Source: Mycobacterium sp. 141
Lineage (GTDB): Bacteria; Actinomycetota; Actinomycetes; Mycobacteriales; Mycobacteriaceae
Reading direction: 5' to 3'
Assembly (NCBI RefSeq): GCF_000382405.1
Contig: NZ_KB908257.1
Location: 310,001 to 374,000, forward strand
Length of the DNA: 64,000 bases
The translations under genes were made by a program, and so were the position numbers. The notes beneath the pieces were generated by a model. The model did no database searches, was not told where the DNA came from, and saw only the letters and a program-made list of their open reading frames with translations. Shown here piece after piece: positions 53,613 through 61,592 of the stretch; the first letter of the stretch is position 1; each line of letters starts with the position of its first letter.

Positions 53613-54833
53613 GTGCTGCGCGCCGCGCTGCGGTTCGGAGTCCGGTCCACCTCGCTGCTCGCCGGTGGCTGGCTGCTGCGTGCGCTGAGCGGCACGGCGG
53701 CGGCCGTGGGCGCCAGCCCGCGGGAGATCCGACCGGTGGTCCAGCGGTCCCCGCAGTACACCGGCGAGGCCTTCGTCAACATCGAACCGGCGTCGCCGGG
53801 CATCAGCATGGACCGCGAGGCGCGGCGTCTGCTGATCAGCGAGATGTTCGGCTCCCGCCGCGCACGTAAGAACAAGGAGCAGTACGGCCGGGGCGCACGC
53901 GAGGAGCAGTACGGCCGGGGCGCACGCGAGGAGCAGTACGGCCGGGGCGCACGCGAGGAGCAGAACGGCCGGGGCTCCAGCTGGCCGGTCGGCCCGATTC
54001 CGCTGGCCGAACCGGTCGACGGGCCGGCGGGCGAGTCGGCGGTGTCCTGGTACGGCCATTCCAGTGTGCTGGTCGAGGTCGACGGGTATCGGGTGCTGGC
54101 CGATCCGATCTGGAGTCGCCGCTGCTCGCCGTCGCGCGTCGTCGGGCCGCAGCGGCTGCACGAACCGCCTCTGGCGCTGGACGAACTGCCCGCGATCGAT
54201 GCGGTGCTGATCAGCCATGACCATTACGACCATCTCGACATCGACACCGTCGTCGGGCTGGTCCGCACCCAGCGGGCACCGTTCGTGGTGCCGCTGGGGA
54301 TCGGCGCGCATCTGCGCAAGTGGGGTATCCCGGAGTCGCGCATCGTCGAGTTGGACTGGAACGAAAGCCACCGCATCGGTGAGCTGACCCTGGTGTGCAC
54401 GCCGGCCCGACACTTCTCCGGGCGGACGTTGCGCCGCAACACCACGCTGTGGGCGTCGTGGGTAATCGCCGGACCGCGGCACCGCGCATTCTTCGGCGGG
54501 GATACCGGCTATACCAAGAGTTTTGCCGAGATCGGTGCGGACCACGGACCTTTCAATCTGACGTTGCTGCCGGTCGGGGCCTACCACCCGGCATGGCCGG
54601 ATATTCACATGAACCCGGAGGAAGCGGTGCGCGCTCACCTGGACATCACGGAGTCCGGGCTGCTGGTGCCGATCCACTGGGCAACGTTCCGGCTGGCGCC
54701 GCATCCGTGGGCCGAGCCGGTACAGCGGTTGCTGGCCGCCGCGGGCCCGGCGGGCGTCCACGTTGCGGTACCGCGGCCGGGACAGCGGGTCGATCATCAG
54801 TCGCCCGCACTGGACCCGTGGTGGCAGCTGTAG
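53613..54833 (+). CDS. Metallo-beta-lactamase-fold hydrolase, NAPE-PLD/UlaG-like (Rv0906 type)
   Basis: 406 residues from GTG 53613, 1 bp after echA6. Hydrophobic N-terminus (FGVRSTSLLAGGWLLRAL), then the MBL core: metal motif ISHDHYDHLD (HxHxDH), CTPARHFSGRTLRRN (His ligand), FFGGDTGYTKSF (Asp ligand) and VPIHWATFRLAPHPW (last His). WYGHSSVLVEVDGYRVLADP matches the NAPE-PLD-like group acting on lipid phosphodiesters. Residues about 88-115 (EEQYGRGAR repeated) are a recent in-frame insertion of the 27-bp repeat. Confidence 0.9.
   Translation: MLRAALRFGVRSTSLLAGGWLLRALSGTAAAVGASPREIRPVVQRSPQYTGEAFVNIEPASPGISMDREARRLLISEMFGSRRARKNKEQYGRGAREEQYGRGAREEQYGRGAREEQNGRGSSWPVGPIPLAEPVDGPAGESAVSWYGHSSVLVEVDGYRVLADPIWSRRCSPSRVVGPQRLHEPPLALDELPAIDAVLISHDHYDHLDIDTVVGLVRTQRAPFVVPLGIGAHLRKWGIPESRIVELDWNESHRIGELTLVCTPARHFSGRTLRRNTTLWASWVIAGPRHRAFFGGDTGYTKSFAEIGADHGPFNLTLLPVGAYHPAWPDIHMNPEEAVRAHLDITESGLLVPIHWATFRLAPHPWAEPVQRLLAAAGPAGVHVAVPRPGQRVDHQSPALDPWWQL
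53876..53956 (+). repeat. Three in-frame 27-bp repeat units inside the MBL-fold gene
   Basis: Identical units at 53876, 53903 and 53930, core GCGCACGCGAGGAGCAGTAC, encoding EEQYGRGAR three times. A final partial copy (GAGCAGAACGGCCGGGG) marks the original sequence at the right edge. Confidence 0.9.
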
Positions 54834-54880
54834 CGCCATTGCCCCGAATACCCGCCGGATTGCGGGCATACTCGCGTGCT

Positions 54881-56452
54881 GTGAACACCGTTCGTTCGTT
54901 CGCCGGCCTTGTACTGGGGCTGGCCCTGTTGACCGGCTGCACCGGGCCTTCCGAACCTGCGCGGCACCTCAGTGAGGTGCCGCCACCGCTGGTGCCGGCG
55001 TTACCGCTACCCGATGACGCCGTGGCGAAAGCGGTGGACAAACTCGACGGTATCGCCGCGGAGCTCATGCGTTCGTCCGGTATCCCCGGGCTGGCGGTCG
55101 CTGTGGTGCACGGTGGAAAAACCGTGTATGCCAAGGGTTTTGGTGTGCGTGACGTGCGCAACGGCGACGGTCCGGACAATCGGGTCGACGCTGACACGGT
55201 GTTTCAGGTGGCGTCGCTGTCCAAATCACTGGCGGCCACGGTGGTCGCACACCAAGTCGGGACTGGGGCGATCGGTTGGGACACCCCCGTCGTCTCGAAA
55301 CTGCCGTGGTTCGCGCTGTCCGATCCGACCACCACCGGCCTGGTCACAGTCGGTGATCTGTTCGCGCACCGGTCCGGGCTGCCCGATCACGCCGGGGACA
55401 AGCTCGAAGACCTGGGCTACGACCGTCGTGAGGTGATCGGCCGGTTGCGCATGCTGCCCTTGGCGCCGTTCCGGATCTCATACGCCTACAACAACTTCGG
55501 TCTCACCGCCGCTGCCGAAGCGGTCGCCACCGCGGCAGGCAGGAGCTGGGAGGATCTGTCGCAGGACGTGCTCTACCGTCCGCTGGGGATGAACGCGACG
55601 AGTTCACGCTTCGCTGACTACGCCGCCCGGCCGGACCGCGCCGTCGGCCACATCCGGATCGGGGATCGCTATGAGCCGCAGTACGTGCGCGACGCCGACG
55701 CGCAGTCCCCGGCCGGTGGGGCCAGCTCATCGGTCAACGACATGGCCCGTTGGCTGAGGATGGTGCTGGCTGACGGCAACTTCGACGGACGCCAGATCGT
55801 GGACCCCAAGGCGCTGTTGCCGGCAGTCACGCCGCAGGCGGTGTCCGCCCGGGCCACCGAACCGGCGATGCGGTCGGGTTTCTACGGCTACGGATTCAAT
55901 GTCGGCTCGACCTCGGCGGCCCGCATGCAGTTCAGCCATTCCGGAGGGTTCGATCTCGGAGCGGCCACCAACTTCCTCATCATTCCGTCTGCGGATGTCG
56001 CGATCGTCGCGTTGACCAACGCCCCTCCGACGGGCATCCCCGAGACCCTGACCGCAGAATTCGCCGACCTCGTGCAGTTCGGCGAGGTACGTCAGGATTG
56101 GCGCACGCTCTACGCCAATGCCTTCGCGTCGATGGATGCGCCCGAGGGAGCCCTGCTCGGCAAGCGCCCACCCGCCAATCCGACTCCTGCCAAGCCTCTT
56201 TCGGCCTATACGGGCGTGTATCGCAACGACTACTGGGGGCCCGCCACCGTCACAGAGGTCGATGGCAAGTTGATGCTGGCGCTGGGGTCGAAGTTGTGGG
56301 TACCCCTCGGGCATTGGGATGGTGACGTCTTCACCTTCATGTTCGTCACCGAGAATGCCCCGCCGGGAACGGTTTCCAAGGCGACGTTCGATGGTGACAA
56401 GCTGACACTTGAGTATTACGACGAGGACGGAATGGGGACTTTTTTCCGATGA
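54881..56452 (+). CDS. Lipoprotein beta-lactamase-like serine hydrolase (Rv0907/class C type)
   Basis: 523 residues from GTG 54881. Signal peptide and lipobox FAGLVLGLALLTGC, so a lipid-anchored exported protein. Class C/esterase core: SLSKSLAATVVAH (SxxK nucleophile), FRISYAYNNFGLTAAAEAVA (Y-x-N) and MQFSHSGGFDLGAATN (H-x-G in place of KTG). A C-terminal domain of about 100 residues (YTGVYRNDYWGPATVTEVDG) is the lipocalin-like DUF3471 region. Likely a peptidase or esterase. The stop overlaps an ATG that begins the tandem mini-ORFs before ctpE. Confidence 0.9.
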   Translation: MNTVRSFAGLVLGLALLTGCTGPSEPARHLSEVPPPLVPALPLPDDAVAKAVDKLDGIAAELMRSSGIPGLAVAVVHGGKTVYAKGFGVRDVRNGDGPDNRVDADTVFQVASLSKSLAATVVAHQVGTGAIGWDTPVVSKLPWFALSDPTTTGLVTVGDLFAHRSGLPDHAGDKLEDLGYDRREVIGRLRMLPLAPFRISYAYNNFGLTAAAEAVATAAGRSWEDLSQDVLYRPLGMNATSSRFADYAARPDRAVGHIRIGDRYEPQYVRDADAQSPAGGASSSVNDMARWLRMVLADGNFDGRQIVDPKALLPAVTPQAVSARATEPAMRSGFYGYGFNVGSTSAARMQFSHSGGFDLGAATNFLIIPSADVAIVALTNAPPTGIPETLTAEFADLVQFGEVRQDWRTLYANAFASMDAPEGALLGKRPPANPTPAKPLSAYTGVYRNDYWGPATVTEVDGKLMLALGSKLWVPLGHWDGDVFTFMFVTENAPPGTVSKATFDGDKLTLEYYDEDGMGTFFR

Positions 56453-56530
56453 GCCGCTTGCGCGAAGAGAATGAGCACCGATGAGCCGCTTGCGCGAAGA
56501 GAGAAAGTTCCGATGAACCCCTTGCGTGAG
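56446..56530 (+). repeat. Tandem 32-bp units forming coupled mini-ORFs before ctpE
   Basis: Two near-identical 32-bp units and a diverged third that is the start of ctpE; core GAGCCGCTTGCGCGAAGAGA. Mini-ORFs 56449-56484 ([11 protein letters not shown]) and 56481-56516 ([11 protein letters not shown]) each start at an ATG overlapping the previous stop as ATGA and end in a TGA overlapping the next ATG. ctpE then starts [12 protein letters not shown], a diverged copy of the same unit. Confidence 0.85.
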
Positions 56531-58933
56531 GAGAGTTCAGTACCGGTGACGACCATGACCTCCGCTGGGCTGACCGATGCCGAAGTCGCCCAGCGGGTTG
56601 CCGAAGGCAAGACCAACGATGTGCCGACCCGCGCCGCGCGCAGCGTCTCGGACATCGTGCGGGCCAACGTCTTCACCCGCATCAACGCGATCCTGGGTGT
56701 GCTGTTCCTCATCGTGTTGTCGACCGGCTCGGTGATCAACGGGGCGTTCGGGCTGCTGATCATCGCCAACAGCGCCATCGGCATCATCCAAGAGCTGCGG
56801 GCCAAGCAGACTCTGGACAAGCTGGCCATCGTCGGGCAGGCGAAACCCAAGGTGCGCAGGCTCACTTCTTCCGGGCAGGCGTCCAGCCCCATGCTGCCCA
56901 GCGAGGTCGTGCTCGACGACGTCATCGAGCTGGGGCCGGGTGACCAGATCGTCGTGGACGGCGAGGTTCTGGAGGAATCCAGTCTTGAGGTCGACGAGTC
57001 GTTGCTCACCGGCGAAGCCGATCCGATCACCAAGCACGTCGGCGATACCGTGATGTCCGGCAGTTTCGTGGTGGCAGGCGCCGGGGCCTACCGCGCCACC
57101 AAAGTCGGGCGCGAGGCCTATGCCGCCAAGCTTGCCGAAGAGGCCTCGAAGTTCACCCTGGTCAAATCCGAACTGCGTAACGGCATCAACAAGATCCTGC
57201 AGTTCATCACCTATCTTCTGGTGCCTGCCGGGCTGCTGACCATCTACACGCAACTGTTCACCACCCGGGCGGACTGGCATGACGCGGTACTGCGCATGGT
57301 CGGTGCACTGGTGCCGATGGTCCCGGAGGGCCTGGTGCTGATGACGTCGATCGCGTTCGCCGTCGGGGTGGTGCGGTTGGGCCGTCGGCAGTGCCTGGTC
57401 AACGAGTTGCCTGCGATCGAGGGGCTGGCCCGGGTCGACGTGGTGTGCGCCGACAAGACCGGCACGCTGACCGAGAACGGCATGCGGGTCAGCGATCTGA
57501 AGACCCTTGAACACCAAGGCGTGCCCGACGTACTGGCCCAGCTCGCGGCCGACGATGCCAGACCCAACGCCAGCATGGCCGCCATCGGCGAGGCGTACCG
57601 GATGCCGCCGGGCTGGACGGCCACCGCGACGGCGCCGTTCAAATCCGCGACCAAATGGAGCGGTGCATCCTATGGCGAGCACGGCAACTGGGTGATCGGT
57701 GCGCCGGATGTATTGCTGGATCCGGCTTCTCCGGTGGCAGAAGAAGCCGAGCAGATCGGTGCGCAGGGACTGCGGGTGCTGCTGCTCGGCTCCTCCGACC
57801 TGCCGGTCGATGCGCCGCAGGCCCCGGGCGTCGTCACCCCGGTGGCTCTGGTGGTGCTGGAGCAGCGGGTGCGGCCCGACGCTCGTGACACACTGGAATA
57901 CTTTGCCTCGCAACATGTCACGGTCAAGGTGATCTCCGGGGACAACGCGGTGTCGGTGGGTGCGGTGGCCGCCACGCTGGGCTTGCACGGGGAGACCCTG
58001 GATGCCCGCCGGCTGCCCGAGCAGCCCGAGGAGCTGGCCGACACGCTGGAGGAGTACACCACGTTCGGCCGGGTGCGGCCGGACCAGAAGCGCGCGATGG
58101 TGCATGCGCTGCAGTCGCGCGGCCACAACGTCGCGATGACCGGCGACGGCGTCAACGACGTGCTCGCGCTCAAGGACGCCGACATCGGCGTCGCGATGGG
58201 GTCGGGTAGTTCGGCGTCGCGGGCTGTGGCGCAGATCGTGCTGCTGGACAACAAGTTCGCGACGCTGCCCTACGTGGTCGGCGAGGGTCGCCGCGTGATC
58301 GGCAACATCGAGCGGGTGTCGAATCTGTTCCTGACCAAGACCGTCTACTCGGTGCTGCTGGCCATCCTGGTGGCGTGCGCGGGGTTGTCGTCGCGGTTCT
58401 TCGGCACTGATCCGCTGTTGTTCCCGTTCCAGCCGATCCACGTCACCATCGCCGCCTGGTTCACGATCGGCATCCCGGCGTTCATCCTGTCGCTGGCGCC
58501 CAATACCGAGCGGGCCCACCCGGGATTCGTGCGTCGCGTCATGACGGCGGCCTTGCCGTCGGGTCTGGTGGTGGGCACTACCACGTTTGTGTCCTATCTG
58601 ATCGCGTATCAAGGCCGTGCGGCGAGTGAAACCGAACAGACGCAGGCCTCCACTGCCGCCCTGATCACGTTGCTGGTGTCATCGCTGTGGGTGCTGTCCG
58701 TCGTGGCACGGCCCTACCAGTGGTGGCGGGTGGCTCTGGTCGTGGTGTCGGGTCTGGCCTATGTGGTGATCTTTTCCCTGCCGCTGGCCCAGCGCCTGTT
58801 CATGCTGGATCCGTCCAATCTCGCGGTGAGCTCGGTTGCCCTCGGGATCGGTCTGATCGGTGCGGTGCTCATCGAGGTGTTGTGGTGGGTGCAGGGTGCT
58901 GTGCTGGGTGAACGGCGTCGCTTGTGGAGATAG
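56513..58933 (+). CDS. ctpE: P-type cation ATPase CtpE
   Basis: 806 residues from ATG 56513. Other starts: in-frame ATG 56471, or ATG 56555 that better matches the ordinary N-terminus ([11 protein letters not shown]). P-type signatures: TGEADPI (actuator), [10 protein letters not shown] phosphorylation loop, KSATKWSG nucleotide-binding region, and [21 protein letters not shown] hinge. It has eight to ten membrane segments. M. tuberculosis CtpE (Rv0908) is a calcium transporter needed for cell-wall integrity. The N-terminus is built from a repeat unit, so its start may have changed recently. Confidence 0.93.
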   Translation: MNPLREESSVPVTTMTSAGLTDAEVAQRVAEGKTNDVPTRAARSVSDIVRANVFTRINAILGVLFLIVLSTGSVINGAFGLLIIANSAIGIIQELRAKQTLDKLAIVGQAKPKVRRLTSSGQASSPMLPSEVVLDDVIELGPGDQIVVDGEVLEESSLEVDESLLTGEADPITKHVGDTVMSGSFVVAGAGAYRATKVGREAYAAKLAEEASKFTLVKSELRNGINKILQFITYLLVPAGLLTIYTQLFTTRADWHDAVLRMVGALVPMVPEGLVLMTSIAFAVGVVRLGRRQCLVNELPAIEGLARVDVVCADKTGTLTENGMRVSDLKTLEHQGVPDVLAQLAADDARPNASMAAIGEAYRMPPGWTATATAPFKSATKWSGASYGEHGNWVIGAPDVLLDPASPVAEEAEQIGAQGLRVLLLGSSDLPVDAPQAPGVVTPVALVVLEQRVRPDARDTLEYFASQHVTVKVISGDNAVSVGAVAATLGLHGETLDARRLPEQPEELADTLEEYTTFGRVRPDQKRAMVHALQSRGHNVAMTGDGVNDVLALKDADIGVAMGSGSSASRAVAQIVLLDNKFATLPYVVGEGRRVIGNIERVSNLFLTKTVYSVLLAILVACAGLSSRFFGTDPLLFPFQPIHVTIAAWFTIGIPAFILSLAPNTERAHPGFVRRVMTAALPSGLVVGTTTFVSYLIAYQGRAASETEQTQASTAALITLLVSSLWVLSVVARPYQWWRVALVVVSGLAYVVIFSLPLAQRLFMLDPSNLAVSSVALGIGLIGAVLIEVLWWVQGAVLGERRRLWR

Positions 58934-59004
58934 CTGAGACGCGGCAGACTGGCAGCGAAATGCGTCCTGCGTTTCCGACGAGTCTCAGACGATAGGGTGG
59001 GCAC

Positions 59005-59184
59005 ATGAGTTTCCTGGACAAGGCCAAAGACCTGCTGTCGCAGAACGCCGACAAGGTGGACACCGCCATCGACAAGGCAGGCGACATGCTCGACGAGAAG
59101 ACCGACGGCAAATTCTCGAGCGTTGTGGACAAGGTGCAGGATGCCGCCAAGAACGCCATCCAGAAGGACGAGCCGACGCAATAA
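59005..59184 (+). CDS. Small helical antitoxin-like protein (Rv0909 type)
   Basis: 59 residues from ATG 59005. Highly charged and helical: MSFLDKAKDLLSQNADKVDT, AIDKAGDMLDEKTDGKFSSV, VDKVQDAAKNAIQ. The YtxH/Asp23-like pattern KxxDxxxDKAGDxLDxKTxGKF fits the Rv0909 antitoxin family (DUF6893/antitoxin MT0933). Three bp upstream of the Rv0910-type gene; in M. tuberculosis the pair behaves as a toxin-antitoxin system. Confidence 0.83.
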   Translation: MSFLDKAKDLLSQNADKVDTAIDKAGDMLDEKTDGKFSSVVDKVQDAAKNAIQKDEPTQ

Positions 59185-59187
59185 CCT

Positions 59188-59634
59188 ATGGCGAAACTTT
59201 CTGTCTCCGTTGACGTTCCACTGCCACCGGAGAAGGCGTGGGAGTACGCCTCGGATCTGTCTCGCTACGACGAGTGGTTGAGCATTCACCGGGCGTGGCG
59301 GTCGAAGCTGCCGGAGACCCTGGAAAAGGGCACCGTCCTCGACTCGATCGTCGAGGTCAAAGGCATGCTGAACCGCATCAAGTGGACGCTCGTGCACTAC
59401 CGGCCGCCGGAGGCTCTGACCCTCAACGGCGACGGTCGGGGCGGGGTCAAGGTGAAGCTGCTCGGCAAGATCAAACCGGCGGCGGTCGATGGCGGCGAGG
59501 GGGCGACGGTGACATTCGACGTGCATCTCGGCGGCCCGGCACTGTTCGGGCCGATCGGCATGGTCGTGGCGGCCGCGCTCCGCAGCGATATTCAGGACTC
59601 CCTGAACAAGTTCAAGTCCTTGTGCGCCTCGTAA
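59188..59634 (+). CDS. SRPBCC protein, toxin of the Rv0909/Rv0910 pair
   Basis: 148 residues. Helix-grip fold: KLSVSVDVPLPPEKAWEYAS, SRYDEWLSIHRAWRSKLPET, IKWTLVHYRPPEALTLNGDG and a C-terminal helix AALRSDIQDSLNKFKSLCAS. Rv0910 is reported as a growth-inhibiting toxin with this fold, which is unusual for toxins. It starts 3 bp after the antitoxin. A 57-bp inverted-repeat element begins 10 bp after its stop. Confidence 0.85.
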   Translation: MAKLSVSVDVPLPPEKAWEYASDLSRYDEWLSIHRAWRSKLPETLEKGTVLDSIVEVKGMLNRIKWTLVHYRPPEALTLNGDGRGGVKVKLLGKIKPAAVDGGEGATVTFDVHLGGPALFGPIGMVVAAALRSDIQDSLNKFKSLCAS

Positions 59635-59644
59635 CGTTCTACGC

Positions 59645-59701
59645 CGAGCAGACGCGGTGGTACCTCAACACCGGCGTGTCGCGTACTTGGATGTCTGCTC
59701 G
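59645..59701. repeat. 57-bp dispersed inverted-repeat element, copy 3
   Basis: Ends CGAGCAGAC and GTCTGCTCG, interior largely unpaired. It lies between the Rv0910-type gene and a decayed glyoxalase fragment that starts directly at its right edge. Confidence 0.7.
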
Positions 59702-59785
59702 CCGTTGAACACCCCGTATGGCCGGTTGGCGGCCGTCGCCGATCTGACCGGCGCCGCGTTCAATCTGTCGTCACTGCAGGACTGA
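59702..59785 (+). pseudogene. 3' remnant of a glyoxalase/VOC gene (Rv0911 position)
   Basis: A frame from 59702 reads PLNTPYGRLAAVADLTGAAF then NLSSLQD to a TGA at 59783-59785. PYGRLAxVxDxTGAxF is the typical C-terminal block of VOC/glyoxalase proteins (usual length 120-260). The rest of the gene is missing. M. tuberculosis has a glyoxalase-type gene (Rv0911) here, so this is probably a truncated copy. Confidence 0.6.
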
Positions 59786-59827
59786 CCTCGGTTCTTCCGG
59801 ACAGTTCTCCCGCCGCGTTGGGTGTGC

Positions 59828-60274
59828 TCAGTCGGACGTCGCGCCCAACGCGAAGTCGGCGAAGTCGAAGCCCGGCACCACCACGCAACTGACCAGCGCT
59901 GCTTCGTCATCCAGCGGTCGCGCCCGCTGCCAGTGGCCCGGCGGCACCAGCAATTGCGGATGCTGCCGGGCCGTGATGTCGGGGCCGAGCACGTGCGTCG
60001 CCGCGTCGTCCTGTGCAACACCGATTTCCAGCACCAGTGGACTACCGCGGTGGTGGAACCACAGTTCGGCACTGCGCACCGTGTGCCAGGCCGACTGCTG
60101 TCCGGGCATCAGCAGGAACAGGATCGCCGTACCCGCACTGCGCGGCCCGTTGTAGCCCGGGGGCAACGCAGCCTCGCTCACGCTCAGGTCACTGCGCCAG
60201 GTCTCCCGGTACCAGCCGCCCTCCGGGTGTGGCGACAGATCGAGCTTGCGGGCCCAGTCCGGTAGCAACGTCAC
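59828..60274 (-). CDS. Cupin_5 (DUF985) protein
   Basis: 148 residues from GTG 60274. DUF985 features: LDLSPHPEGGWYRETWRSDL, SAGTAILFLLMPGQQSAWHT, ELWFHHRGSPLVLEIGVAQD, the metal-like His residues in WHTVRSAELWFHH, and the C-terminal VVVPGFDFADFALG. A single cupin barrel; family function is not known. It is divergent from the membrane-protein gene (20 bp between starts). Confidence 0.87.
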   Translation of the reverse strand: MTLLPDWARKLDLSPHPEGGWYRETWRSDLSVSEAALPPGYNGPRSAGTAILFLLMPGQQSAWHTVRSAELWFHHRGSPLVLEIGVAQDDAATHVLGPDITARQHPQLLVPPGHWQRARPLDDEAALVSCVVVPGFDFADFALGATSD

Positions 60275-60293
60275 ACCCGATAGTCTCGTCGCT

Positions 60294-60722
60294 ATGGTGC
60301 GTCTGCGTCCAGGTTGGCTGGTAGCCCTGTGCGCCGCCGTTCTGGTGGTGGTCGCCTGGTTGCCGTGGTTGACGACGAGCGCCAACGGCGGCGGCCGGGC
60401 CAACGCGATCGGCGGAGCGGTCGGCAGCATCGTGCTTCGCCAGGGTTTCGGCGCGGGGCAGTTGATCGTGTTGCTCTCCTCCACGCTGATCGTGGCCGGT
60501 GCCATGGCCGGGCGTGGGCTGTCCGAACGGATGGCATCAGCTGCGGCGCTGCTGGTTTCGCTCCTGCTGATCGCAGTGACCGGGTGGTACTACACCCTCA
60601 ACGTCAAACCTCCGGTCGCAGCGGGCTACGGCCTCTATGTCGGCGGGGGACTGGCCGTAGCCGCGGCGGCATGTTCGGTGTGGGCGTTGGTGTCCACTCT
60701 GGGGAAGAAAATGAGCTCATGA
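60294..60722 (+). CDS. Four-helix membrane protein (Rv0912 type)
   Basis: 142 residues from ATG 60294. Four hydrophobic segments (WLVALCAAVLVVVAWLPWLT, LIVLLSSTLIVAGAMAGR, SAAALLVSLLLIAVTGWYYT, GLYVGGGLAVAAAACSVWAL). Short polar loops, no known domain. Its end overlaps the acetyltransferase gene by 4 bp. Position matches Rv0912. Confidence 0.8.
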   Translation: MVRLRPGWLVALCAAVLVVVAWLPWLTTSANGGGRANAIGGAVGSIVLRQGFGAGQLIVLLSSTLIVAGAMAGRGLSERMASAAALLVSLLLIAVTGWYYTLNVKPPVAAGYGLYVGGGLAVAAAACSVWALVSTLGKKMSS

Positions 60723-61309
60723 GCGAATTCGTCGAACCGGTGGAACTGACCGGCCGGCAGTGGGTACGGCTGGAACCGCTGACCCGTGCGCATATCCCGG
60801 AGATCGACGCTGTCGCTGCCGACGGTGAGCTGGGCACGTTCTGGTACACCATGACCCCGGCTCCCGGCAGGGCCGAGCAATGGGTCGAGCGCATGCTGGA
60901 GCTGCGGGCCGCGGACGACGGGGTGAGCTTCGTGGTCCGGGCGCTCGACGGCCGGCTTGTCGGCTCGTCCAGCTATCTGCATGTGGACGGGCCCAACCGC
61001 CGGCTGGAGATCGGCCACACCTGGTACGTCCGGGATGTTCGTCGCACCGGCGTCAACGCTGAGACGAAGCTGCTGCTGCTCGGCCACGCCTTCGACGAAT
61101 TGAACTGCGTAGCAGTGGAATTCCGCACCCATTTCTTCAACTTCGCCAGCCGGGCCGCGATCGAGCGGTTGGGTGCCAAGCTGGACGGGGTACTGCGCAG
61201 CCACCAGATCGCGCCTGACGGCTCGCGGCGGGACACTGTGGTGTACTCACTCCTCGACATCGAATGGCCTGCTGCGCGCAACAATCTGAGATTCCGGCTC
61301 GATCGCTGA
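60719..61309 (+). CDS. GNAT-family N-acetyltransferase (RimJ/RimL-like)
   Basis: 196 residues from ATG 60719. GNAT fold: WVRLEPLTRAHIPEIDAVAA, SFVVRALDGRLVGSSSYLHV, RRLEIGHTWYVRDVRRTGVN (acetyl-CoA loop of the RimJ type), CVAVEFRTHFFNFASRAAIE and LGAKLDGVLRSH. It likely acetylates an amine on a protein or small molecule. Translationally coupled to the membrane-protein gene (ATGA). No clear partner. Confidence 0.87.
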   Translation: MSEFVEPVELTGRQWVRLEPLTRAHIPEIDAVAADGELGTFWYTMTPAPGRAEQWVERMLELRAADDGVSFVVRALDGRLVGSSSYLHVDGPNRRLEIGHTWYVRDVRRTGVNAETKLLLLGHAFDELNCVAVEFRTHFFNFASRAAIERLGAKLDGVLRSHQIAPDGSRRDTVVYSLLDIEWPAARNNLRFRLDR

Positions 61310-61371
61310 CCTACCTGCGGGCTGACCGACCCCAATATCGCGCACCCGCAACGGTTCTCCGCACCGGTCGC

Positions 61372-61452
61372 TCAGTGATCCCCGGCGGCGACCAGCAGGG
61401 TCCATTCGTCACCGAGTAGACCGAGCATCCGGCTGACGGCATTGGGCCGCAC
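61372..61452 (-). pseudogene. N-terminal remnant of a HxlR-family regulator
   Basis: A 26-codon frame from GTG 61452 reads MRPNAVSRMLGLLGDEWTLL then VAAGDH and stops. LGDxWTLL is the hallmark of the HxlR winged-helix N-terminus (family about 110-200 residues). The rest is gone. The stretch 61310-61592 holds no intact gene; upstream of the fragment, LLRLHRWRI ends another short frame that I could not assign. Confidence 0.5.
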
Positions 61453-61592
61453 TTAGATCCGCCATCGGTGCAGCCGCAGCAGGTCCTCCGGTGCGGCCGT
61501 CGGCCTTGGGATGCGCTGACACGCCAAGACCCGTTGGGAATCCACTGGACCAGTCCTCGTTCAGCAATGTGCGTGCGCCCCCGGGTGTAGGG

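Noticed and set aside
56537..58612. 691-residue minus-strand ORF antisense to ctpE
   Set aside because: Shadow of a strongly supported P-type ATPase; composition typical of antisense frames in GC-rich DNA.
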